Of a stretch of 64,000 nucleotides of DNA, positions 1-11,535 are shown piece after piece; position 1 is the first letter of the stretch, and every line of letters starts with the position of its first letter. Source of the stretch: Clarkia xantiana subsp. parviflora (Eukaryota > Streptophyta > Magnoliopsida > Myrtales > Onagraceae); NCBI GenBank assembly GCA_036873135.1, contig JAPTYO010000017.1, positions 5,084,001 to 5,148,000 on the forward strand, written 5' to 3'. A program made the translations under genes and the position numbers. A model generated the notes under the pieces. The model was not told the origin of the DNA. It searched no databases and was given only the letters and a program-made list of their open reading frames with translations.

Positions 1-440
1 TCTTGCCCACTCTCCGAGTATCTCGGGCACGCCCTGCGTATCTCGGGGGAGTTTATCTATATCTTTAACCGTCTTCCCACTACTCTATCTAGTAGGCGGG
101 TTTCTCGGTCTTATCCTCTGATCACAAGTCCCAACTCTTATCGGGGACTCCAGAGTTGTCTCATTCTAGGTCACCACCCAGGACCCCTTGTCTCACAAGA
201 CAGGTCCAGCCTCCGCGGGGCTTTATTATTGGGGCCTTTGCTAAGGCATATCGGGGCCTACTCAGAGGCTTCTTGTCGGGAGCATTCAGCTCATGTATCG
301 GGATCGCAGAAGTTGGGACCCTTCGTACTGGGCCTCTGAGCCTTTCAGGCTTTTCACGAGGCCCACTGGACCTACTCGCCGTCCATTGGCTGTTAACAGG
401 GCTAACGATTACATCGGAACCCATCAGTACTATAGGTGAA
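1..440. repeat. GC-rich repeat fragment, possibly an LTR end
   Basis: The first 440 bases are clearly more GC-rich than the AT-rich DNA that follows, and the change is abrupt at about 410-440. Short open frames exist on both strands (156-467 +, 161-424 -), but they overlap and resemble nothing I know. The composition resembles the GC-rich LTRs of the gypsy elements at 35-56 kb, yet I find no direct match to them. It may be the end of an LTR that runs off the window. No partner copy or target duplication is visible. Confidence 0.3.
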
Positions 441-629
441 TCTCATAGAAAAATTTGTTATTATTAATGATACAATGCAAATACTAGGTATAGTTAAACA
501 AATTCATACTTTAAAGTTTATTTTATATTACAATTAAGTTCACTCAAATAATATAACTAGCACAAACATGATTTTTATGAACTATGAAGCATCCTAGAAA
601 ACCTCGAGAATTTCTAGTATGTTTGGGAA

Positions 630-1680
630 GCATCATGTTTGTGCTCTTTTTACTACTAGAGTGGACCTAAATGTAACATGAGTAAAAGTTTAAAAGTATG
701 AAAAATTTGAACTGCACTTAATATTTGTTTAATACCATTAATAATATAAATTCCCTTATATGGTTTGGTTCACTTTTATAATGCTTGTGGAACATAATAG
801 AAAAATCCCACCCACACCAAATAATGATTCATGCGGGTTGAAAAACTAAGAAACTCTGGGGTACAAATAGCACGTAGGTGATATTTCTGGCGTTCTGGTA
901 AATGGTGCAAATTCTCCTAGATTTTTGGGATTTTCTATAGGGCGGAGTTTAAGTCCCGACAAACCCGAAGTCCAGATGAACCCGATCCTAACCTGTCCCG
1001 AAATTGTGCCCAAGCCCGTATGGGAGAGACTCCCCCCCCACCCCCCCAACTCGGACTCGAGCTAGGGCTAGAAAATTTTTAGAAAAATCTCGAATGTCTC
1101 TAGTTACTTACCTTAATTCAACATTTTACAACTTAAGTAATCTAACTATAGTTACATCTTAACTCTAGTGTTAGTGTTGTTGAACTTGATCTATGTGTTT
1201 GAACTTGATGAATGTGTTTGTGAACTTGATGTATGTGTTCGTGAACTTGATGAATGTTTGAACTTGAACTAATTTGAACTTGTATTTTGAGTTGAAAATA
1301 TTAAGATTTATTTTCAACATTAGGTGTAAATTCGGATTGTCTCTAGCCCGTCCCGAATTAGACAGTCCCGACCATGTCGAAACTTTTTCAAAGGTTTAAT
1401 TTCAGGCTAGGGATAGTAGTGGGAAATCCCGAAAGCTAAAGCTATGGATATTTTCCTAAAAATTCCTGCCCATTTGTCCCGAGCTCACCCCTAATTTTCT
1501 ACCATGCTTGTGTTTTTTTTTAATACTTAGGGTGGATTTAATTGTAACTTATGTAAAATATAAAAATAATATTAATTTTTTATATACGCCTAATATTTGT
1601 ATCATACTATTAATTCTTTTATAGGTTTATATTTAGGATAATAAAAAAAATATGAAAATAAGTGGTGCTTGTGAAGCAAA
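630..1680. repeat. Diverged direct repeat flanking a degenerate insert
   Basis: The stretch around 630-800 and the stretch around 1500-1680 are alignable by eye. Both have an ATGYTTGTG start, a T-rich run, a GAGTGGA/GGGTGGA followed by TGTAAC, and a TAATATTTG box in the same order. The repeat is old and has many substitutions and small gaps. Between the copies lies CCCGA-rich sequence that looks like a decayed transposon. No gene is visible from 441 to 1687. Confidence 0.4.
1040..1493. mobile_element. Degenerate hAT-like MITE remnant
   Basis: The right end reads, on the - strand, TAGGGGTGAGCTCGGGAC followed by a GGGCAGGAATTTTTAGG block. The left part near 1050-1085 carries a related inverted block (CTCG...AGGGCTAGAAAATTTTTAG). 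TAGGGGTG-type termini are common in plant hAT elements. The left boundary is unclear and I found no target duplication, so the limits are approximate. Confidence 0.3.
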
Positions 1681-1687
1681 TTCTTAT

Positions 1688-2192
1688 GGGAAAAGTATGT
1701 AAAACATGCACCATGTTTGAAAAAGATGGTTTTATGGACCAATATTTTTTAAAATGTACAATATGTTGGAAAAAAATGGTTTTATGGACTAATATGTTTT
1801 AAAATGTACAACAAGCTTACAAAAGATGGTAAAATGACATACTGTCCACTTGTTGTCAATAGGCTCGTTAAGTAAACATGTGCAGATCACGTTTTTTTTT
1901 AATAATTATTATTTACATTCATCCATTAATAATTATTGTTATGTATAAATTATTATTTTTTTAATTATTATTATTATTTTCTAAAAACGTAACCCCACGT
2001 GTCTACTTAACGAGACAATTGACAACAAGTGGACGTAATGACATTTTACCATATTTTGTAAACATATTTTACATTTTAAAACATATTGATCCATAAATCC
2101 ATCCTTTTTTCAAAAATGTTGTACATTTTAAAAGATATTAGTTCATAAAACTATTTTTTCAAACATGTTACATGTTTATATATACTTTTCCC
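1688..2192. mobile_element. Mutator-like MITE, 505 bp, with 9-bp TSD
   Basis: The two halves of this AT-rich element are long inverted complements, starting GGGAAAAGTAT and ending ATACTTTTCCC. Arm features repeat in mirror order, for example the CCACTTGTTGTCAAT block near 1850 and ATTGACAACAAGTGG near 2020. A perfect 9-bp duplication AATTCTTAT flanks it (1679-1687 and 2193-2201), which is the length typical of Mutator-like insertions. It has no coding capacity. It sits about 90 bp upstream of the TATA-like box of the SR gene. The family assignment rests on TSD length and long terminal inverted repeats. Confidence 0.75.
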
Positions 2193-2220
2193 AATTCTTA
2201 TAAATACTAGAGAAGAACAT

Positions 2221-2222
<2 letters not shown>

Positions 2223-2258
<36 letters not shown>
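2223..2258. repeat. 36-bp poly(T) tract
   Basis: An uninterrupted T run lies just upstream of the SR gene promoter. A direct repeat with core AATTCTTATAAATAC occurs on both sides (2193-2207 and 2276-2290), so the tract could be the tail of a very short retrotransposed insertion. A promoter-proximal poly(dT) tract can also exclude nucleosomes. Confidence 0.6.
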
Positions 2259-2265
<7 letters not shown>

Positions 2266-2281
2266 CTCCAAAGCAAATTCT

Positions 2282-2289
2282 TATAAATA
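2282..2289 (+). promoter_or_regulatory. TATA-like box of the SR34a-type gene
   Basis: TATAAATA lies about 130 bp before the donor of the non-coding first exon and is followed by a C-rich leader. Transcription probably starts at about 2310-2320. A telo-box-like AACCCTAG motif follows at about 2340, as in many plant genes for RNA-processing and translation factors. This is an inference from spacing and motif. Confidence 0.5.
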
Positions 2290-2309
2290 CGTCCTAAGTC
2301 CTAACTAAT

Positions 2310-3928
2310 CTCCAGCGTCCAGCATTCTAATCCTCGGCGAACCCTAGCGCTTCATCCGTCATCCTATCCAAGTAGCAATCGGTAGTCGTTTACCGGTCAA
2401 GATCTCTTCCCGCAGGTATTTGGTATGTTATTGGTCAGAGCATCCATGCACAGATTGAGATAAAAATCTTTCGGCCATGACCTATTTGATTTCGATGCGA
2501 ATTAGCATCCAATATCAATTTTTTTATGTGAATTCGGTAAATTTTTCGAACTAGAGCCCGTAGTGGTTCTTCTTCGTTAAGATTTTGTTGACTGTGATTT
2601 ACAAAATTTTGTTTTCAAATTCTGAATTATTTAGGTAACTGGACTGTGTTGGATTTTAGATACGATGGTCATGTTGTGTTTGGTCAGGTGGGCATGCTTA
2701 GAAAACAGCCGGTGATTGCCGTGCTGTCTGTGGTTTTTTGAGAATTTCAAGTCTCAAGGAGCAGTTTTGCTTGTGATCCTGGAAGGATGGGGTTACGCAA
2801 CCTTACTCATTAGTGAGTAATTTCAGGGATCGTGGTGCATGAAAATTCTATAACGCTGCTACCAGTTTGTTGATTCTGAATCTGTATGTAGTATGTATAA
2901 GACTTGCTTCGTGTCTTGCATGTTGAGAGTAGTTCTATTGTTGCAATTGCTGGCATTATGAAGTGAGATACATGATAAATTGACAATATGATACTTGACA
3001 ATGAATATCCATTGCTCAAGTTCTTCCACTTTATTTTTGCTTGTGACTATATGATATGCTGGAAATGTGAATTCTTAATAGGAGTTGTGAAATTTTAAAC
3101 TGTTATCCAAAGACTGAGATGCAAAATTTTGTGACCACGTCTTCTAGATGTGATGACACTTCATAACATCGAAATTTCTTATCTTTAAGTAACTTCTCAC
3201 ACTTTAAAATATGAAATCTTATGTTAAGATGTACCGGAACAGAACCTGGATATCATAAGTATTAAAGATACGCTTAAGTTGTCGCATCCTTGTCACTCTG
3301 TTTCATTTTAAAGGGACATGAGTGTAGGAAACCACTGATGTGTCTAACTTACCACAACTCATGACACGGATGCTTTCTTATGATAGATGGCAAGTGCTTG
3401 GACAAATATGATGTTTGCAATCATTGGTAGGCATTTAGAAAGGGAGTGGGAGGATCATGTTCGAGTCTTGTGTATAAGTTTTAGTAATTGGAGATCTGGG
3501 CATTCTGAGAAGATCTACACCTGCAAAATTCAGGAGAGAATGAGGAGATGACTTTTCTTTCATATTAGTTATTGCTTTGGAGCATGTTGGATCAGTGAGC
3601 ATTGGAGCTTGTGGGGCACAGCTCACCTCTGGATTGCTCTCTTGGTTTGCTTCGTAGTTTGGTTGCTCTCTTGGAGTTTGTCGAGATGACTTTTGTTTCA
3701 TATTAATTGTTGCTTTGGAGCATCTTGGATCAATGTGCAATGGAGCTTGTGGAGCATGGCTCACCTCTGGAATGCATGCTCTATTGGTTTGCATCATAGT
3801 TTGGTTTTCAAATTTTTCTTATTCTTGTGATATATTGCACAGATGCAGCTTGAAGTTACTAGTGATTTATTTATAAATGAATAAAATTTTCCAATCTATT
3901 ATTTCTGATCTTTATCGCTTGATTGCAG
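2310..3928 (+). other. 5' UTR exon and 1.5-kb leader intron of the SR34a-type gene
   Basis: The first exon (about 2310-2415) has no ATG in a useful frame and ends at a donor CGCAG|GTATTT. The acceptor TTGCAG ends at 3928, 40 bp before the start codon. The intron is therefore about 1,513 bp, by far the longest in the gene. Long introns near the start are common in plant SR genes and can host alternative splicing. No coding region is visible inside. The - strand open frame at 3435-3797 arises from a tandem duplication. Confidence 0.65.
3545..3815. repeat. 138-bp tandem duplication inside the leader intron
   Basis: Copy 1 begins GAGATGACTTTTC at 3545 and copy 2 begins GAGATGACTTTTG at 3683. Both share TTGCTTTGGAGCAT, CATTGGAGCTTGTGG or a near variant, GCTCACCTCTGGA and CATAGTTTGGTT-like ends. 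The copies differ by scattered substitutions and small indels, so the duplication is not recent. It accounts for the repetitive 120-codon open frame on the - strand. Confidence 0.75.
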
Positions 3929-3968
3929 TGAAGTATTTGTTGTCCACTGATCATTTCCGGCTATCAAA

Positions 3969-6452
3969 ATGAGTGGTCGTTTTTCTCGCACGATTTATGT
4001 GGGCAACCTGCCAGCTGATGTAAAGGAATGGGAAATTGAAGATCTATTTTACAAGGTCTAGGTTCAATTCTTTCTTGCTCTTTGTCTAAACTTAAACTTT
4101 GTTGATAAATGTTTTATGATCCGTCTCTTATCCGCTCTCCAGTAAATTAAAATTATGAAATTTTAAGGTTTGCTATCTTTATGATAAAAGTTATCAAAGG
4201 TTGACATGCCTTGAATTTGTCTTTCGACCTTCTAGTCTTTCTATCCCTGAATATTATGATTCTTGCAGTATGGTCGAATATTGGACATTGAGCTGAAGCT
4301 TCCTCCTCGTCCTCCATGTTATTGTTTCGTGGAGGTAAGCTATTTGGACGTTGGCCTAATTGACAGACTATTCATCATTCATTGAGATTTGCTAAAAAAA
4401 AGTGTAAAATTTGCAGTTTCATGACCCTCGAGACGCTGAGGATGCAATCAGAGGCCGTGATGGCTATAATTTTGATGGTTGTCGTCTCAGGGTAATCAAT
4501 GTTTCCACTTGTTTTTATTTTGATTTTCTCCGTAAGTATTTCCTTGCTCCCATTTAAGGTCTAGCTTTCTTTAGGTTGAACTTGCACATGGTGGTAGAGG
4601 AGCACCGCCTCCAAGTGATCGTCGTGGTGGCTATGGCAGCGGCAGTGGTGGTGGAAGTGCACGATTTGGTGCTTCACGTCATTCTGAATACCGAGGTAAA
4701 TATTTGATATTTAAAGTGTTTATTGCATAGAGATGTTATGGATGGTGTGATTCGTTTATATTCATTGATCTTTAATTTAAAATGCAGTAATCGTCCGTAA
4801 TCTTCCTTCTTCAGCCTCCTGGCAAGATTTGAAGGTAAAAACCAAGATTATACACACTAAGACTGATTTTTGCTCCTTGTATAACATGATAAGTAACTCA
4901 GCTGATGTATTTTGTTATTTATTTTCCCTCAGGATCATATGAGAAAAGCTGGTGATGTAGGTTTTGCGGATGTTTCTCGTGATAGTGGAGGTGTGTAGCT
5001 TTGCATGCTGTCGGACATTCTCATGAGTTACGTTTACCTCTGTTGAGTTAGTTTAGTTTGACCGTTTTCTGCTGACCTTAAGATTTTAAATTGTATTGGA
5101 TAGCCTGAAGTAATAGTGGTATAAATGTTCGTGTTTTGTGTGTTCAGGGACTTTTGGAATTGTTGACTATACAAATTATGATGACATGAAGTATGCTGTA
5201 AGTTGAATAAAAAGTGGCTCAGTTTATTCTAGTGCTGTCAAATAAATTGCTATTGCTATATCTCAGATAGTGTTTTGTATTAACAGTAAACATGTTTTTT
5301 TTTTTCAGATCAGAAAGCTTGATGATACTGAATTCAGAAACCCATGGGCAAGAGCTTATATTCGGGTATGGACTCATTTTGTCCTGCTGAACCATAGTAA
5401 ATAAATAGATCCAGATATACATTCACTGCCATGTAGAAAGGTTCAAATATATTTCTTGGTACTGTTTTTGATTTGTTCTTATTTATGAACTGGACATGAT
5501 GTAGGTGAGGAAGTATGAGGCGAGTCCATCTAGATCCAGGTCTCTCAGCAGAAGTCGTAGCAGAAGCAGAAGTAGAAGTGTCAGAAGGGAGCGAAGGTTA
5601 GTTTCTGAGTTTCTCACCAGTCATCTATATATATACCTAAAAGAGGAGCAAAAACAGAAAAAATAACAGAAATGTTGGCAAAAAAACTTTAAAAAATTGA
5701 GATTTTTTTTACTGCAGTAAATCACCAAGAGGCAGATCACTTTCGAAATCATTGTCTCGATCTGTATCCAGATCTAGGTCTGCATCTCCAGTGAATTCAC
5801 CCAGGTTGGTTTTCACTTTGACCTTTGGTTACTGTATATTCTTGAATTTCTTTGGTTTATCCACTGGATGGATGCACAAATTATGCAGGAAACAATCACC
5901 ATCAAAGTTGGCATCTCCTCTTCAGGTCTGTTCTCTTTGCAGAAGCGGTGATTCATGTTGTTTCTTTTGATCTAACCAACTTACACTAGCTGTGACTCCT
6001 GTTTGCAATTAGTGCCCTTTTTTTAAGGCCTCCAATGTATGCTGCTCTTAAAACTTAAGGGTATTTGTATTTTAAATCTACTTTATTGCTCTGATTTTTA
6101 ATAGGAACAGAGTAAAGTGGCATAAGTCGGTGGCTGCATTTTTATTTGTGGCTAAAATGCAATCGACTGTAAATGCAATCAAATTTACCGTTAGATCATG
6201 AGAGAATGAATCAGATTTCAATTTCAGGAAGAAAAAAAAACCTTCATCTGATCTCAGTTGTTGCACAAAGCACAATGTTGTAAATTTGACTGCAAATGCA
6301 GATGATGTTTTTACTCTTTTGTATTTTTATTATTTGGCTTTTCAACCTTTATATATAAGGTTGAGATTCATGTTATTGTTAGGATTGAGATTCATGTAGT
6401 TTGAATTAATTTTCATTGATATTTGCAGGCAAGGTCGGGTAGCGAGGAGTAG
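3969..6452 (+). CDS. SR34A: SR34a-type serine/arginine-rich pre-mRNA splicing factor
   Basis: This is a nuclear splicing factor of the SF2/ASF class. It binds pre-mRNA and helps choose splice sites through RS-domain contacts with the spliceosome. Coding exons: 3969-4055, 4269-4334, 4417-4491, 4575-4695, 4788-4834, 4933-4990, 5148-5197, 5309-5365, 5505-5596, 5718-5804, 5889-5925 and 6429-6452. All junctions are GT-AG, and the 801 nt give 266 residues plus a stop. RRM1 (about 8-80) has the RNP2-like IYVGNLP and an RNP1 position reading CYCFVEF. A Gly/Ser linker follows. RRM2 (about 115-185) holds [15 protein letters not shown], the hallmark of the SF2 pseudo-RRM. The C-terminus is an RS domain. 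The MSGRFSR start and the VRKYE segment resemble Arabidopsis SR34a more than SR34 or SR30. The last junction is the least certain: the donor at 5926 is GTCTGT, and using a GTGATT donor at 5947 would give a slightly different tail. Confidence 0.93.
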
Positions 6453-6724
6453 GAGGCATTATCATCTTATTGGAGGGTAACGGTGAGGATTTAGTAGTAG
6501 AAGTCGTGGATGTACTGAACCGAATTTGTAAGTCTTGACTGTGGTTTTATGTTTGTTCCTAAGATATTACATTTGATGTGATGACTGAGGAGTCTCCGGT
6601 TGCGACTTGATTGATGAACCCATTTGCATTTTTACATCTTCGTCTTCTTAACAAATTAGTGGTCTTCTCACATATCAAAGTTGAATATCGTTTTTACAAT
6701 TATGTGGAAGTTGTGCGATACTAC
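6453..6724 (+). other. 3' UTR and downstream flank of the SR gene
   Basis: This AT-rich stretch between the stop codon and the LINE poly(A) end must hold the 3' UTR and polyadenylation site. I see no canonical AATAAA. A GTAAGT-like donor at about 6529 could mark a 3'-UTR intron. The intron 5926-6428 just upstream is the longest within the coding part and carries no other gene. Confidence 0.4.
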
Positions 6725-6770
6725 TTTTTTTTTTTTTTTTATAGAAAAGGATAATATTAAGGGTTGATAA

Positions 6771-9700
6771 CTAAAAAAACAGTAAAAATGCAACACCGCT
6801 ACAATGGTGTGGAAGCATCAAAAGACCAGTTCTAACAGCTACTGCTTCAGTCAAAAGGGTTGAGTCTCCTGTAATTGACTTCACCAAGATGCTAACAGTA
6901 TCCCAATTGATTCCTAGCAATAGCATAACAGCAGCACCATACAGGATACCATTCTTCCTGTCAACCACCCCCATCAGCAACAATACAATCAAAATGGAGG
7001 TGGTTGGTGACATCCTCTAGGTCTTCTTCTGCTGATTCGAGTAGGGTTGGGCTTATAAACTAGTTTAATCAAATTGAATTGTAACTGAATCGAACCAGAT
7101 TGGTTAATAACCGCTTCGGCTGAACTAGTTTAATAAACAAACCAGATTTTCTATAGTTAAATGTGCAATTTAGGATTAGGATAGAATGAACCAGTTTAGC
7201 AATTAACCGAATTGGATTAGTTTTTATGATTTAATGTAACGTATTGCAACTTTAATATATACTGAGTATATTCTATATCGATTATTTGAAAAAAAAAAAA
7301 ACAAATAAAACTAAGATTGGTAATTAGTAATATTCACGAAGCATATTTTTCGGTCCGAATTACTGTTTAAACCATTCTTACCAAGCTAATCAAATCATAG
7401 TACATTGACAGAAAAATTTAAACACGCAACAACCTACCCTCCATTGGAATCACAACCTATCATGGTATTCTCATTAGTTTTTTTACACACGCTTAACTGA
7501 AGTCTACATTAGTGTTGATTAAAAGAACTAATCTACAACTTATTGTTTTCTCTTTTTGTAAAACTCTATTTTTCTTCCGTGTAAAGCTTAAGGCAATATG
7601 ATAGTTTCATGATGTAATTGAAATAATAAATTATGTTAATTTGCTATTCATATTTAAGATTAAGTATTACATGGTTCGGTGCAGTTCGAACTAGTTCATA
7701 ACTGGTTGACAACCAAACAAGATATTATAATTGTATACAATGCAGTTTAAACCCAAAGTCTAAAATCGAACCAAATTGATTAAATGTCTTAGTTCATTTC
7801 TAAACCGGTTCGGCCAGAAACCAAATTGTGCCCAACCCTAGATTCGAGGGAGGAGGAGAGGATGGTGGATCTGGTTGTCCCTATTATCACGTTAGGAGCA
7901 ACAGTAGAATCAGACCAAGTGCAATTAAAACTGAAAAATTACAGTCTCAATAGTAGGACAAACATTCTTAAAAATAACCGTATTACGAGCAATCCAAATT
8001 TCCCACATTATAACACATTTTATCAATAAGACTTCACCACGAGATAAAGGCTGTCCACTAGCAAAAAGCCATTCTTTTGCTGAGTTAATCTTCAGATTAT
8101 CAACCATCACCATGAGTGGGGAAGCAAACCACACCCTCTTAGCAAACTCACATGACCATATAAGGTGATCCCAGGTTTCAAACTTACTCTTACAGAACAC
8201 ACATAAAGGGTTGGAGGTTCTAACTCTTTTGGCTATATTATATCCAAGAGAAGGCTGTTACGACACCCCTTCCAGATTAACATCCTTATTTTTTGTTGAA
8301 CTTTGAGATTCCAAAGTTTTACTCAGAAATTTGGACTAGCAATCATAGGGGGGGTGCAGACGATGAGGTTAAGGAAACAATTTGAGAAGAAGCATGGATA
8401 AAATGGTAGCCAGACTTGACAGAATAACTTCCATCAATTGTATGATTCCAACAAAGCTTGTCCGAGACTGGGAAAAGAGGAACACAAATTTCCAAGATGG
8501 CAAACACAGCAACAGGATGTAATATAGCATGAAGAACATCAGCATTCCAAAGTCTTGAAATTGGATCAAACATTTGGGAAACAATTGTAGGATTGGGCAG
8601 GATGTGTGCCAGTACCCAGTCCAACAGACATGGAAAGTTTGGGACCCAAGGATCCGTCCAAAAGTCAATAGAGGCCCCAGTACTAAGTCTCCATCTACCT
8701 TCCTGGATCAAAAGAGGTCTAAGCTGAAGCAATGTCCTCCATTGGAGAGACTGACTAGAATTTGGCAAAGCAGTCCAGAAAGAGGTTGAGGACAAATACT
8801 TATGTCTCATAGTAGACACCCATAGATAAGACTGGTTTGTGAGGACACGACAAGCCAACTTTGAGAGAAGGGCAGTATTAAAACTTCTAAAATCCCTAAA
8901 CCCCAAACCACCCTCCCTCTTTGAGACCTTGAGTGTGCTCCAAGGTAACCAGCAGATTCCTTTTGAGTTTGTAGAATTCTTCCACCATAAAGCTCTAATT
9001 ACTTGTTCCTACTTATCTACGATTCCCAAGAGCAGACGTATACATGACATTGCATATGTAGATATAGAAGAAGCACTGCTTTTGATCAGTACCTCCTTCC
9101 CTGTAGGAGATAAGAGGGAACTCATCCAGCCTTGAATGCGACTAGTTAACCTACTTAATAATCTAATACCAACAGTTGATTTTTGAGATGTCCAGTCCAC
9201 TGGTAAACGTAGATATAGATCAGCATCCCTCATTTCCTTTACCCCAAAACAGTAATATATCTGGCTATATCAATATGTTTGACATTCTTACTAAACCTGA
9301 TACTTGATTTATCATAATTCACCAGCTGGTCTGATTTTAAAGCATACTGAGTAAGGATATCCTGGACTATCATGACATTTTTGTCAGTTGCTTCAGAGAA
9401 AATGAGACTGTCATCCGCAAATAATAGGTGATTGATAGGAGAGCAGCCCCGCACGGCTCTAATACCATGAAATCCCAAATTCTATTCTGCCCATGTCAGT
9501 TTGGTATATAATGCTTCAGCACAGAGTAGGAGTTAGAATGGGGATAGATGATCTCCTTGGCGCAGCCGCCTTGAAGAGGAGAAAAAGGGAGCAGGGGAGC
9601 CATTTATGAGAACAACAAGAGATGAGGAAGTAACACATTGCTTAACCCAATTGATAAAGTTAAGAGGGAAGTTTAGGGCAAGCATCAGCTGAAGGAGAAA

Positions 9701-11348
9701 GGGTCACCTCCACACGATCATAAGCTTTACTCATATCTAGTTTCAGATCAATCAAGCCTATTTTTCCTTTACGCCTCTGTTTCATAACATGGAACAGCTC
9801 CTGGGCCATCAAAGTGTTGTCTGTAATCAGTCGTTGTGGAACAAATGCACGTTGGAATTAGGAGATGACTTGAGGAAGAAGAGATCTAAGCCTAATTTCT
9901 AGGATTTTGGAGATCAGCTTGTAAGAAGTGTTGCACTAGTTAATAGGCCTCCAATCAGACAATGTCACTGGATGTGAAACTTTAGGAATTAGGGAAATAA
10001 AGGCAATATTCAGATCAGGAAAGAGAGCCCCGGAATGAAAGAAACTTCGAACTGCATGCATAACATCACAAGATACTACATCCCAAGTAGCCTGTAAAAA
10101 CTTGCCAGTGAAGCCATATGGACCAGGTGCCTTCTCTGGATGCATTTCCATGAAAGCTGATAGAATTTCTATATCTGAGATAGAAGCTCCCAAATGAAAG
10201 GTGCTCTGAGTATTGATACGTTCCTAGAGTAAGGAGGGAAGCTAGTAAATTGCAGGTGGGATGCTTGCAGTGAAAAAACGTTGAAAGTAATCTAGGACAT
10301 GTGCTTGAATAATAGGGGGAGATGTCGACCAGTTACCCTCCAGTCCTGTAACAAGTCCAACCTGTTGATAGATCTTCTAGCCATTGTATGAGCATGAAAA
10401 AACTTAGTGTTTTTGTCACCATTTAGTATCCAAAATTGTCTAGACTTTTGACGCCAATGGACCTCCTGAGTTTGATAGAGACTCTCCAATCCGATGGTGA
10501 GATCCAGATGGGCTTCTTCAGTGTGAGGGATGGACTGAAGGTCCCCAAGGCGAGAAATGGTGCTTTTTATCTCAGATTTGAAATTGCCAAAAACTTGATG
10601 GGACCAATGATGGATATTAGAACTGGGTCTTGATTTGTCTCCTCCGTGGTTATCAAATTGGAGTACAAGAGGACAATGATCATATCCCACAATAGGTAGA
10701 TAGAGCAAAGTAGACATGGGGAACTCCAGCTTCCATTCATTAAAGAGAGCTCTATCTAAACGTTCCTTAATGTTAGCCTTGCCAAACCTACGATTTGTCC
10801 AAGTGAGGATAGGTCCCTGAAAGCCAACATCTAGTAGATCTAATCGATCAGACCATAGATGTGATTGAAGGATACAGGAAGGTGAGACAGGATTTCTACC
10901 TAACTTTTCGTCTAAAGACCTAGATATCATTGAAATCTCCTGCCAGAAACCAAAATTGAGAGAGGGAGCGATCCAAAGAATGCAATTTGTTCTGAAATGC
11001 AGGTCTATCAGAGAAACGGAAGGGGGCATATATGAAGGTTGAATACCATAAGGCTGAGGAGGGGGTTGGCTGTATCAGACAATGAAAGAAGTTGTCACAC
11101 TGATTAATGATCCTCATTTGATGGATATTTCTCCAGGCTAAGAGTAGCCCAGCTCTTGAATCAGTAGGGTGTTGGATTGACAGATTGAGAAAACCCAAAC
11201 GAGTGAGCAGTGAGATTAATTGAGCAAGATTGGACTTAACCTCGGAAAGGAAGATACTATTAGGCCTCCAGACACCAACAAGAAACTGAAGGTGTCTAAT
11301 TCTCAAGGCTCTTCCCGCACCTTGACAATTCCAGATTAGGTAACTCAT
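6771..11348 (-). pseudogene. LINE-1 ORF2: endonuclease-RT-RNase H, inactivated
   Basis: ORF2 would nick target DNA and reverse-transcribe the LINE RNA. The APE endonuclease starts at 11,348 (SYLIWNCQGAG) with GDFN at about 10,925, then a frameshift, then RLDRALFN and YDHCPL where SDHCPL is usual. The reverse transcriptase follows: KAPGPYGF at about 10,130 (KAPGPDGF is usual), DWRPIN at about 9,940, [11 protein letters not shown] near 9,730 and LLFADDS near 9,420. A connection domain (8,906-8,343) and zf-RVT (SKFETWDHLIWSC, about 8,190) come next, then an RNase H piece with EAVAVRTGLLML at about 6,850. The hAT MITE at 7042-7840 separates zf-RVT from RNase H. Several frameshifts and stops make it a pseudogene. 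Confidence 0.87.
7042..7840. mobile_element. hAT-type MITE, 799 bp, with 8-bp TSD, inside LINE-1
   Basis: The ends are TAGGGTTGGGC and GCCCAACCCTA, perfect 11-bp terminal inverted repeats except for flanking bases. A perfect 8-bp duplication GATTCGAG flanks it (7034-7041 and 7841-7848). TSD length and the TAGGG end fit hAT. The interior is AT-rich and contains many AACCGG/CCGGTT and GAACCAG motifs near both ends, typical of subterminal transposase-binding repeats. No transposase frame is present. It inserted after the LINE, because LINE sequence resumes on the far side. Confidence 0.9.
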
Positions 11349-11535
11349 GTTGAAGGCAGAGTCGGCCCCCAGGGAGTTCTGCTATAAAAGGGTCAAGCCC
11401 AGTATACACCAAACTATCACAGCTAAGCACTATCTCATTCAAAACAGGTTCAGCAAGAAGATTAACATGTAGCGGCACACCAGGTTTGTAAACGGAAGTT
11501 GAAGAAGAACATCCAAAGTAGTGAGAACTATGCCA

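Noticed and set aside
3435..3797. 120-codon - strand frame in the SR gene intron
   Set aside because: Arises from the 138-bp tandem duplication and has no recognisable motif.
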